Of a stretch of 34,078 nucleotides of DNA, positions 25,708 to 32,488 are shown one piece after another (position 1 is the stretch's first letter; each line of letters starts with the position of its first letter). Position numbers and translations under genes: made by a program. The stretch is from ZC4RG25 sp041687075 (lineage in GTDB: Bacteria > Pseudomonadota > Alphaproteobacteria > Rhizobiales > Hyphomicrobiaceae): contig JAWLCO010000036.1 in NCBI GenBank assembly GCA_041687075.1, positions 1 through 34,078 of the forward strand. The letters are read 5' to 3'. The notes beneath the pieces were generated by a model. The model was not told the origin of the DNA and did not search any database. It worked only from the letters and a program-made list of their open reading frames with translations.

Positions 25708-26190
25708 TCAATTCGCCCGCGTATATTTAGCTGACATTATCATTTCCAATTGACCGCTGGCGCCAGGCATGAAGGATGTGAAACTCCGCTCATTTTCACC
25801 TTTGATTTCTATGACCTCTTTCACTTTCACCAATTTGCCATCAGGTCCTGGCCCCTCCGTCTCCAACGTGAGAACCTTCTCGCTTTCGTCGAGTGATCCC
25901 TCGTAAACCCAGAGGTTCGCCATCATCGAGCCGAGCCAGGTGCCAACGAAGCGCTTCTTTTGCGAATCGTAGCCAAGCGTCAGCACCGTTCTTACGATCT
26001 CCCCGCCGGGCGCCTTCCCTTCGCCTTCGGCCACGATCCAAAGCCCGCCTATGGATCGGACGCTTTCGCGTCCCGTGAGCTCGCCGGGCAAATCTGGCTG
26101 CAGCTGGGGGAGCTCGACCGTGTATGACCACTCCCCGACCAGCCGTTGAAGCCAATCGTGCTCCTTCCCGGGCGTTACAGGCATCATCAT
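25708..26190 (-). CDS. DUF1579 family protein
   Basis: A 160-residue protein of unknown function. It is recognised as DUF1579 by the opening PGKEHDWLQRLVGEWSYTVE, the middle SIGGLWIVAEGEG and TLGYDSQKKRFVGTWLGSM, and the later LTLETEGPGPDGK. The fold is expected to be a lipocalin-like beta-barrel of about 150 residues, so the length is normal. There is no signal peptide, so it is cytoplasmic. GAGGAGG lies upstream of three consecutive ATGs. It is the third gene of a probable four-gene operon; DUF1579 and PhnB-like genes often occur together, in my recollection, but no biochemical role is established. Confidence 0.88.
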   Translation of the reverse strand: MMMPVTPGKEHDWLQRLVGEWSYTVELPQLQPDLPGELTGRESVRSIGGLWIVAEGEGKAPGGEIVRTVLTLGYDSQKKRFVGTWLGSMMANLWVYEGSLDESEKVLTLETEGPGPDGKLVKVKEVIEIKGENERSFTSFMPGASGQLEMIMSAKYTRAN

Positions 26191-26233
26191 GCGAAACCTC
26201 CTCGGTTCGAAAAAAGCGGGTTTACGGGAAGGC

Positions 26234-26530
26234 CTAACCGCCGGATATCGCCGTCAGAACCCAAACTTCGGTTCCCGGTTCAAGGCGCGTTCGAAGCGAC
26301 GCGCGCTCGCCATTCACGAAGACATTGATGTGGCGGCGGACGGCTGGTGTCGAATCGCAGAGCCGGTCGCGCATTCCGGGCCAGCGCTGGTCGAGGGCAT
26401 CCACCATTTCGCCGACAGTCGATGCCAGCACCTCGACGTGCCGCTCCGCTTCTGGAAACAGTCGCAGTAGAGCGGGCGCGAGAATGACAGACACTCTCGG
26501 CTGCGCGGGCGAAGGCACGCGCTCCGTCAT
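26234..26530 (-). CDS. MoaD/ThiS-like beta-grasp protein with C-terminal Gly-Gly
   Basis: About 98 residues. The N-terminal strand VSVILAPALLRLFPEAERHVEV, the TVGEMVDALDQRWPGMRDRL helix and the final GTEVWVLTAISGG match the MoaD/ThiS ubiquitin-like fold. The chain ends exactly in Gly-Gly, the group that E1-like enzymes adenylate to form a thiocarboxylate. The segment RRHINVFVNGERA corresponds to the conserved VNGE strand. No MoeB/ThiF-like activator or MoaE is encoded here. The ATG at 26530 follows AGGAGG and starts 26 bp after the BNR gene. Alternatives are a real MoaD for molybdopterin synthesis, a CysO-like sulfur carrier, or a protein modifier. The lack of moaE next to it and the BNR partner favour a special role. 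Confidence 0.82.
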   Translation of the reverse strand: MTERVPSPAQPRVSVILAPALLRLFPEAERHVEVLASTVGEMVDALDQRWPGMRDRLCDSTPAVRRHINVFVNGERASLRTRLEPGTEVWVLTAISGG

Positions 26531-26556
26531 GGCCAAAGCCTCCTGCAATGCGCCTG

Positions 26557-27642
26557 TCAGCGATCAACCACCAGGGTTTCCACCGAGGTGATCGTCGGCA
26601 AATGCAAAGCAATGCATTGCCAGCTTTCGCCCTCATCGGCGCTGGCGAACAGCGCCCCTGAGCTCGTACCAAAATAAACGCCAGCGGGCTCGAGCGTGTC
26701 GGTTGTCATGGCTTGCCGCAAGACGCCCAGGAACGCGTTCTTTTGCGGCAAGCCTTCCCGCAGATCCTGCCAGCTTTTGCCTGCATCGCGTGTGCGCCAG
26801 ACGGCAGTTTTTCCGTCGGGAACATAGCGGCCGGCGATATCGCCATTGAGCGGCAGCAGATAAAGCGTCTCCGGGTCACGCGGATGTACCGCCGCAGGGA
26901 AACCGAACGTCGATGGCAAGCCCTCTTCAATGCTCATCCAGCTCCGGCCGCCATCATCGCTGCGATACATTCCACAGTGATTCTGCTGATAAAGCCGGGC
27001 CGGCATGCCTGGAGCCATCACGAGGCAATGCACGCATTGCCCCATTTCCGGGTATCTTTGATCCTCCGGCAGATAATCGGCCCGCGTTCCGCGGTTGCGC
27101 GGCTCCCAGGTTTTTCCGCCATCAGCAGTATGGAAAACACCAGCAGACGAAATGGCGACCCAGACCTGATCTGGATCATTCGGGTGCAGGACCATCGAGT
27201 GGAGGATGAGACCGCCGCCGCCCGGCTGCCAATGTGGGCGCGAGGGGTGATCGCGCAGACCGGATATATGGTCCCATGTCTGCCCGCCATCGTCGCTGCA
27301 GAACAGCCCGGCCGGCTCCACACCGGCGTATAGCCGTCCGCCGCCACCAAGAGCGAGGCTCCATCCGGCCTTGATCGGCTGCTCGCCTTCCGGATAAGCG
27401 AGACCCTGGCTCGAGTGAGTCCAGCTCTTGCCGAGATCGGTCGATTTCCACACGGCCGGCCCGAACCACTCGTTTCCGCCGGTCGCATAGAGAGTGCTAG
27501 TCTGAGGATCGCCTATGACGTGATTGATCGGCCAGGTTTCGCAGAACGGCCCGCTCAGCTCCCAAGAGCGGCGCCGGCTATCACTTTCGAGGAGAAACGT
27601 GCCCTTTTTCGTGCCAACGAGTACCAGGACTTTCTTCGCCAT
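26557..27642 (-). CDS. BNR/Asp-box (sialidase-fold) beta-propeller protein
   Basis: About 361 residues. Six Asp-box motifs of the S-x-D-x-G-x-T/S-W type are visible: STDLGKSW, SDDGGQTW, TADGGKTW, SDDGGRSW, TRDAGKSW and SADEGESW. They predict a six-bladed sialidase/photosystem-assembly-like propeller. The sialidase catalytic residues (Arg triad, Asp, Tyr/Glu) cannot be recognised, so the usual label of glycosyl hydrolase is doubtful. There is no signal peptide: MAKKVLVLVGTKKGTFLLES starts the first blade directly, so it is cytoplasmic. A patch QCVHCL may bind metal or be redox active. The ATG at 27642 follows AAGGAG. It is first in a four-gene minus-strand operon and divergent from a MarR regulator. 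Confidence 0.88.
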   Translation of the reverse strand: MAKKVLVLVGTKKGTFLLESDSRRRSWELSGPFCETWPINHVIGDPQTSTLYATGGNEWFGPAVWKSTDLGKSWTHSSQGLAYPEGEQPIKAGWSLALGGGGRLYAGVEPAGLFCSDDGGQTWDHISGLRDHPSRPHWQPGGGGLILHSMVLHPNDPDQVWVAISSAGVFHTADGGKTWEPRNRGTRADYLPEDQRYPEMGQCVHCLVMAPGMPARLYQQNHCGMYRSDDGGRSWMSIEEGLPSTFGFPAAVHPRDPETLYLLPLNGDIAGRYVPDGKTAVWRTRDAGKSWQDLREGLPQKNAFLGVLRQAMTTDTLEPAGVYFGTSSGALFASADEGESWQCIALHLPTITSVETLVVDR

Positions 27643-27729
27643 GCGAACACTCCTTTGAGCTCCCGACCCGGCCCACACTCCCCATCACGACTTATTGTCG
27701 CTGAAATGGCGAAGGCGCTGGACAGACAC

Positions 27730-27741
27730 GTTGATATCAAC
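27730..27741. promoter_or_regulatory. Perfect 12 bp palindrome, probable MarR operator
   Basis: GTTGATATCAAC is a perfect palindrome in the 110 bp gap between the BNR operon (minus) and the MarR gene (plus), ending 11 bp before the MarR ATG. On the plus strand it lies between TGGACA and TATAAA (27744-27749), where a repressor would block RNA polymerase. MarR proteins typically bind such short AT-centred palindromes next to their own gene. Confidence 0.6.
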
Positions 27742-27752
27742 ACTATAAAGCC

Positions 27753-28199
27753 ATGTCAAAGTCGAATGAGCTTCCGTTTGATGTTACGCTCAGGGTGCGC
27801 GATTTCTGCCTCTGCCTTCACGTGCAGCGGGCAGCACGAGCGATTGCACGCCGTTATGACGAGGTGCTGCGACCGCTGGGGCTGACGAACGGCCAGTTTT
27901 CCTTGATGATGTCGCTCAACCGCCCCGAGCCGCCGACGATGAGCCAGGTCTCTGCCGTTTTAGCGATGGACCGCACGACGGTGACGGCCAATCTCAAGCC
28001 GCTGGAGCGGCGCGGCCTCGTGCAGGTCACGATCGACGAAAAGGACCGCCGCAGCCGCCGGCTGAAGCTGACGCCTGGCGGCCGCAAATTGCTGGCCAAA
28101 GCCATGCCACTTTGGGAAAAGGCTCAGGCGGCGAATAAATTGCTTACTCGCGACGCCGATCTCGAACGACTGCTCGCCGATTTACGGGCGCTTTCCTGA
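27753..28199 (+). CDS. MarR family transcriptional regulator
   Basis: A 148-residue winged-helix regulator. The dimerisation helices (VQRAARAIARRYDEVLRPLGLT) lead into the DNA-binding part: NGQFSLMMSLN, TMSQVSAVLAMDRTTVTANLKPLERRGLV (recognition helix) and the wing DEKDRRSRRLKLTPGGRKLL, all standard for MarR. Two Cys in the N-terminal helix (FCLCLHV) could sense oxidants or electrophiles, which is inference only. The ATG at 27753 has almost no ribosome binding site and lies 3 bases after TATAAA, so translation may be leaderless or weak. It probably controls itself and the divergent BNR-MoaD-DUF1579-VOC operon through the palindrome at 27730-27741. Confidence 0.92.
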   Translation: MSKSNELPFDVTLRVRDFCLCLHVQRAARAIARRYDEVLRPLGLTNGQFSLMMSLNRPEPPTMSQVSAVLAMDRTTVTANLKPLERRGLVQVTIDEKDRRSRRLKLTPGGRKLLAKAMPLWEKAQAANKLLTRDADLERLLADLRALS

Positions 28200-28206
28200 C
28201 GGGGCT

Positions 28207-28222
28207 CTCCGCGCCGGCGGAG
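28207..28222 (+). terminator. GC hairpin after the MarR gene
   Basis: CTCCGC and GCGGAG form a perfect 6 bp stem around GCCG, 7 bp after the MarR stop. No T tract follows, so it is an incomplete terminator candidate. Confidence 0.35.
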
Positions 28223-28291
28223 GTCGCGCACATCAACTGTCAGGACGTGATCGATACATCGTCGCGCCGATCTGCCAGGACAACGGTCTGC

Positions 28292-28330
28292 CATGCTTCG
28301 CATGTGCTTGCTCTCGCACAGGCCCTGTGC
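28292..28330. promoter_or_regulatory. Two adjacent dyads upstream of the SAF oxidoreductase
   Basis: CATGC-TTC-GCATG (28292-28304) and GCACAGG-C-CCTGTGC (28316-28330) are both perfect inverted repeats, about 50-85 bp before the GTG start at 28378. They could be operators or mRNA leader hairpins. No matching regulator gene is adjacent except the MarR upstream, whose palindrome is different. Confidence 0.35.
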
Positions 28331-28377
28331 TGCACTCCGCGGCGATGATCAGCCTTGCCCAGGGAAGGACAAGCCCC

Positions 28378-29739
28378 GTGAACCTGTCATTCATGCTGAA
28401 GGAACGCGCCGCAGCCGGTAAACCCATCCGCATCGGCCAGGTCGGCGCCGGTAAGTTCGGCACCATGTTTCTGGCGCAGGCGCGGACCACTGTCGGTATG
28501 CACGTGGCGGCCGTGGCGGATCTCAATATTCCGCGGGCGCGATCGCAGCTCAGGATGGCTTCCTGGCCGGAGGAGCAATACGGCGCCACGTCGCTCGATG
28601 ATGCGCTGAAGAGCGGCCAGACGTTTCTAACAGACGATGCGGAGGCGATGATCCGCCATCCGGCCATCGACGTCGTGGTGGAGGCCACGGGCGATCCCAA
28701 GACGGGCATCCGGTTGTGCCAGCTCGCCATCGAGAACGGCAAGCACATCGTCATGGTCAATGTCGAAGCTGATGTCGTCGCCGGCCCGCTGCTCGCGAAG
28801 AAAGCGCGCGAGGCAGGTGTCGTCTACAGTCTGGCGTGGGGCGATCAGCCGGCGCTCGTCTGCGAGCAGGTCGACTGGGCGCGGGCGTGCGGGTTCAAGG
28901 TCGTGGCCGCGGGCAAAGGCACGCGCTATCTGCCGAGCTATCACAACTTGACGCCGGAGACGGTCTGGGACGAGCTCCGGAAGTATCTCAAGATCGATGA
29001 TCCGAAGAGCATCAATCTGAAGATGTTCAACAGCTTCCTCGACGGCACCAAATCCGGCATCGAGATGAGCGCCATCTGCAATGCGACGGGGCTCGAGTCG
29101 CAAACGGAGGGGCTGTCATTCCCGCCGGCGAGCCGTTTCGAGCACGCCGACATCTGCAAACCGCAGAGCGAAGGCGGAGTGCTGGAGAAAGCCGGCGTGA
29201 CAGAAGTCACGTCCATGGTCTACCGCGACGGAACCGACGTGCCGCACAATCTCGCCATGGGCACGTACGTCGTGTTCGAGGCCGCAGAGGACAACGAATA
29301 CAGCCGCCGCTGCTTCAAGGAATATAACCTGCTGCCCGACAAGACGGGCCGATACGCCGCACTTTATCGGCCGACCCACATGATCGGGCTCGAGCTCGGT
29401 ATATCGATCGCCTCCGCAGCACTCCGGAAAGAGCCCACGGGCGCGCCATTCTGCTTCAATTCCGATGTCGCCGCGACGGCCAAACGGAATTTGAAGGGTG
29501 GCGAAATGCTCGATGGAGAGGGCGGCTTCTGTGTCTGGGGCAAGCAGACCCCGGCATCGACGTCACTCGCGGAAGGCTACCTGCCGCTCGGTCTGGCTCA
29601 TAACGTCAAACTCAAGCGGGACATCGCCGAAGGCCAGCGGCTCAGGTGGGAGGACGTGGAAATCGATCCCAACGACAGCGCGGTCAGGACGCGACGGGAA
29701 ATGGAGGCGGCTTTCGGGCGGCCAGATCAAGGCGCCTGA
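28378..29739 (+). CDS. NAD(P)-binding oxidoreductase with C-terminal SAF domain (COG4091-like)
   Basis: About 453 residues. The N-terminal Rossmann motif IGQVGAGKFGTMFLAQ binds NAD(P), followed by VVEATGDPKTG and a GKHIVMVNVEADVVAGPLL segment as in homoserine dehydrogenases. The C-terminal part (about residues 340-430) has ASTSLAEGYLPLGLAHNVKLKRDIAEGQRLRWEDVEID, an SAF/antifreeze-like domain. The combination is the COG4091 group, called predicted homoserine dehydrogenases or misnamed FlgA-like. True substrates are uncertain and may be branched sugar acids or related carbonyls. The GTG at 28378 follows GGAAGGA; ATG 28345 and GTG 28327 are open in frame but less supported. It stands alone, with a likely terminator at its end. 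Confidence 0.85.
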   Translation: MNLSFMLKERAAAGKPIRIGQVGAGKFGTMFLAQARTTVGMHVAAVADLNIPRARSQLRMASWPEEQYGATSLDDALKSGQTFLTDDAEAMIRHPAIDVVVEATGDPKTGIRLCQLAIENGKHIVMVNVEADVVAGPLLAKKAREAGVVYSLAWGDQPALVCEQVDWARACGFKVVAAGKGTRYLPSYHNLTPETVWDELRKYLKIDDPKSINLKMFNSFLDGTKSGIEMSAICNATGLESQTEGLSFPPASRFEHADICKPQSEGGVLEKAGVTEVTSMVYRDGTDVPHNLAMGTYVVFEAAEDNEYSRRCFKEYNLLPDKTGRYAALYRPTHMIGLELGISIASAALRKEPTGAPFCFNSDVAATAKRNLKGGEMLDGEGGFCVWGKQTPASTSLAEGYLPLGLAHNVKLKRDIAEGQRLRWEDVEIDPNDSAVRTRREMEAAFGRPDQGA

Positions 29740-29751
29740 TCCCGGTTTTTT
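29725..29751 (+). terminator. Probable terminator overlapping the oxidoreductase stop
   Basis: GATCA and TGATC form a stem around AGGCGCC, with the stop codon inside. CCGG and then TTTTTT follow at 29746-29751. It separates convergent genes. The stem is short but the T tract is good. Confidence 0.45.
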
Positions 29752-29787
29752 CGCCTGGGTCTGGGTTCGTGCCTGAAAAGGCTTCAG

Positions 29788-31029
29788 TCATCTCTGATCC
29801 ACATCCTCGACGTCCGCGAGTCTTGTCACGACGGCAGCACCCGACTCGAGCGTCCGGTGCACAGGGCATTTGTTGGCGATTTCGAGCAGCTTCCCGCGCA
29901 GCGCTTCATCAAGCGGACCCTCGACGCTGATCGTCCGCTCGAACCGGTCGATCTTGCCGGTGCGGCCCTCGACGACCTCGCCACAGTCATCACAGTGCTC
30001 AACGGGCACCTTTCCATGATTGACGCTCACGCTCACCCTGCCCAACGCGAGCTTCTTGTACTCAGCGTACATGCGGAGCGTCATGGTGGTGCAGGCACCG
30101 AGTGCGATGGAGATGTAATCGTATGGGGTTGGCCCGCTGTTCAATCCGCCAACGGACTCCGGCTCGTCAGCGAGCAGGTGATGCCGGCCCGCAACGGCGG
30201 CATTCTGATATTTGCTGGCACCGGTTTCGTAGACGAGAATTCCGGACTTCCAGATTTCGACCGGCTTTTCCTCGGGCAGATAGCGCGAAGCCCAGGCGGC
30301 AATCACCTCGGCGATATAAACCGCGTCCCGCCGGTCCGAAAGGAGGTGGTCGGCCCGCTCAAGCGAAATGAAGCTCTTCGGATGCCTGGCGGCGACGAAG
30401 AGTTTCGTCGCGTGCTCGATGCCGACGATCTGATCGATTGGCGAATGCAGGATCAGTAGCGCCTTGCGCAGATTGGCAACATGGTCCGTAAGGGCATGCC
30501 CGCGCGCGTCGTCGACAAGCTCCTTGGCAATCGGGAACTTCCGACCAGCGAGAGTCACCGTCGCTACGCCTTCGCGCTCGATCTCTTCGAGTTCCGCCTC
30601 GAAGTTCTTCAGCACGTGGGCAACGTTTGAGGGCGCGGCAATGGTCGCAACGGCCTTCGCCTCCGGAATGCGATGGGCCGCGGCGAGAATGGCGGCACCG
30701 CCCAGCGAGTGGCCGATCAGCACGGTGGGCGCAGCGAAATGCTCGCGCAGGTAATCGGCGGCGCGGACAAGATCCTCGACGTTCGACGAAAAATCGGTGC
30801 TCGCAAAATCGCCTTCGGAAGATCCGAGCCCCGTGAAATCGAACCGCAGCACCCCGAACCCGAGGGAGGCCAGCTGCCCGGCGATGCTCCGCGTGGCAAT
30901 GGTCTCCTTCGAGCAGGTAAAGCAGTGCGCGAACAGGGCATAACCACGAATGGGCCCCGCCGGCTGGTCGAGCCGCGCGGCGAGCTCGTGGCCGCGGCTG
31001 CCTGGAAAAGTGATGCGGAGAGGGGTCAC
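29788..31029 (-). CDS. Bifunctional alpha/beta-hydrolase / OsmC-family fusion protein
   Basis: About 413 residues. Residues 1-250 are an alpha/beta hydrolase with nucleophile Ser108 in GHSLGG, acid Asp200 (HSPIDQIV) and His228 (RADHLL). Residues about 255-413 are an OsmC/Ohr-type peroxidase domain with Cys313 (ALGACTTMTL) and Cys388 (KCPVHRTL), the paired redox cysteines of the family. A hydrolase may release a peroxidised acyl group that the OsmC part reduces; this is inference. The GTG at 31029 was chosen because GAGGAG lies 6 bp upstream. The frame is open to 31152, with an ATG at 31050 lacking a ribosome site. It is divergent from yhiI-rbbA. Confidence 0.92.
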   Translation of the reverse strand: MTPLRITFPGSRGHELAARLDQPAGPIRGYALFAHCFTCSKETIATRSIAGQLASLGFGVLRFDFTGLGSSEGDFASTDFSSNVEDLVRAADYLREHFAAPTVLIGHSLGGAAILAAAHRIPEAKAVATIAAPSNVAHVLKNFEAELEEIEREGVATVTLAGRKFPIAKELVDDARGHALTDHVANLRKALLILHSPIDQIVGIEHATKLFVAARHPKSFISLERADHLLSDRRDAVYIAEVIAAWASRYLPEEKPVEIWKSGILVYETGASKYQNAAVAGRHHLLADEPESVGGLNSGPTPYDYISIALGACTTMTLRMYAEYKKLALGRVSVSVNHGKVPVEHCDDCGEVVEGRTGKIDRFERTISVEGPLDEALRGKLLEIANKCPVHRTLESGAAVVTRLADVEDVDQR

Positions 31030-31393
31030 GACATGCTCCTCTGAGGTCATCCGAGTAGGGCGATTTGGTAGCGGATAATTCTGAGGTCCACCAAACCACC
31101 CCATCGATAAGAACTCGCCGCCGCACGCTGCGTTCTGGAGACGAGGCGTCATCGCCGTGGACTTCGCACCGCAAAGTGAGGCGGAAGCTCATGCCAGAGT
31201 ATTGCACCTTCTTAACCTTGGCCGGGCAATGATCGCGATCAATGCCGAACCGCACAGCGCAGATAGTAAAGGGGGAAACCGCTGAGCGTTAACTCCTCTC
31301 CGGGAAGGCGGAGACTTTTGGCCGTCGGCCGAGCGCTTACTCGTCCGCTGTGCAGGAGCCTCTTCAACTGATGAACCTTCGGGAACCTGGATA
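31030..31393. other. 364 bp divergent promoter region
   Basis: The gap between the hydrolase-OsmC gene (minus) and yhiI (plus). No supported gene. A 43-codon GTG frame at 31157-31285 lacks a ribosome binding site and spans the dyad at 31225-31246. A weak CTCC/GGAG hairpin occurs near 31298-31313. Confidence 0.6.
31225..31246. promoter_or_regulatory. 22 bp near-perfect dyad, probable operator
   Basis: GGCA-A-TGATCGCGATCA-A-TGCC has a perfect 12 bp core palindrome and matching outer arms, with a single mismatched pair between them. Its size and symmetry are typical of TetR- or LacI-type operators. It lies about 150-200 bp from each divergent start, so it could control the hydrolase-OsmC gene, yhiI-rbbA, or both. 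Confidence 0.5.
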
Positions 31394-32488
31394 ATGGTCA
31401 AACCCGCCTTCTCCAAATGGAGCCGATCTGAGGTCTGGATTTTGGGTGCGATCTTCGCCCTGGCCGCTATTGGAGCAGGCGTTTACGCATGGCAGACGCT
31501 CCGGCCACAGGGCTTGCCGAACGGCATCGCCAACAGCAATGGCCGTATCGAGGCAACCGAGATCGATATTGCCGCCAAGCTGGCCGGCCGGATTGATGAG
31601 ATCCTCGTCAGGGAAGGCGAGCTCGTGAGAGCGGAGCAGGAGCTCGTCCGGATGGACACCGCCGTGCTCGAGGCACAGCTCCGGGAGGCAAAGGCGCAGC
31701 TGGAACAGGCGCGTGTCAATGTTCAGACGGCAAGGAGCCAGGTGGCACAGCGCGAATCCGAAAAATCGACAGCGGAAGCTGTCGTCGCCCAACGCGAGGC
31801 CGAGCTTGCCGCAGCGAAGAGCCGTCTGGCGCGCGCCGAGCAGCTCGTAGAGCAGGGCTGGGCCACACGACAGAGGCTGGATGACGACCGGGCGGCCTTC
31901 GAAAGCACGCAAGCAGCCGTCAGTGCCGCCAAAGCTCAGGTTGCATCCGCAGACGCCGCCTTGAACACGGCGAGATCTCAGATCCTGCAATCTGAAACCC
32001 AGGTCGAAGCGGCAGAGGCGACGATCGAGCGAATCCAGGCTGATATCAATGACAGCGTGCTGCGCTCCCCCCGGGATGGCCGCGTCCAGTTCCTGGTCGC
32101 CCAGCCCGGCGAGGTGGTGCAGGCTGGCGGTCGGGTGCTCAACCTCGTCGACCTCACCGACGTCTACATGACATTCTTTCTGCCGACGGAGCAGGCCGGG
32201 CGGGTGGCGCTCGGCGCAGAGGCCCGGATCGTTATCGATGCCGCGCCACAATACGTTATTCCGGCGCGCATTTCTTTCGTGGCCGACGTTGCACAGTTCA
32301 CGCCCAAGCAAGTCGAAACACAAGAAGAGCGACAGAAGCTGATGTTCAGGCTGCGGGCGCACATCGATCCCGAGCTGCTCAAGAAGCACCTCGCGCAGGT
32401 CAAGACCGGCCTGCCGGGCATGGCGTACGTCAAGCTCAATCCGCAAGTGGAATGGCCACCTGAATTGCAGGTCCGTGTTCCGCAATGA
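31394..32488 (+). CDS. yhiI: HlyD-family membrane fusion protein, YhiI-like
   Basis: A 364-residue periplasmic adaptor for an ABC-type exporter. An N-terminal anchor (VWILGAIFALAAIGAGVYAW) is followed by NGRIEATEIDIAAKLAGRIDEILVREGE (lipoyl half 1). A long Ala/Gln/Glu-rich coiled coil follows (about residues 90-215). Then come LRSPRDGRVQFLVAQPGEVV (lipoyl half 2), and LVDLTDVYMTFFLPTEQAG and VAQFTPKQVET, which are nearly word for word those of E. coli YhiI. The ATG has GGGAACC about 11 bp upstream. It overlaps rbbA by 4 bp (ATGA), the same order as E. coli yhiI-rbbA-yhhJ. The transported substrate is unknown. Confidence 0.9.
   Translation: MVKPAFSKWSRSEVWILGAIFALAAIGAGVYAWQTLRPQGLPNGIANSNGRIEATEIDIAAKLAGRIDEILVREGELVRAEQELVRMDTAVLEAQLREAKAQLEQARVNVQTARSQVAQRESEKSTAEAVVAQREAELAAAKSRLARAEQLVEQGWATRQRLDDDRAAFESTQAAVSAAKAQVASADAALNTARSQILQSETQVEAAEATIERIQADINDSVLRSPRDGRVQFLVAQPGEVVQAGGRVLNLVDLTDVYMTFFLPTEQAGRVALGAEARIVIDAAPQYVIPARISFVADVAQFTPKQVETQEERQKLMFRLRAHIDPELLKKHLAQVKTGLPGMAYVKLNPQVEWPPELQVRVPQ

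Noticed and set aside
26557..27642. Sialidase enzyme
   Set aside because: Asp-boxes only define the propeller fold; the Arg triad and nucleophile of sialidases were not found.
31157..31285. A 43-codon GTG-started small frame in the divergent promoter region
   Set aside because: No ribosome binding site and no recognisable product; it also covers the symmetric operator-like sequence.
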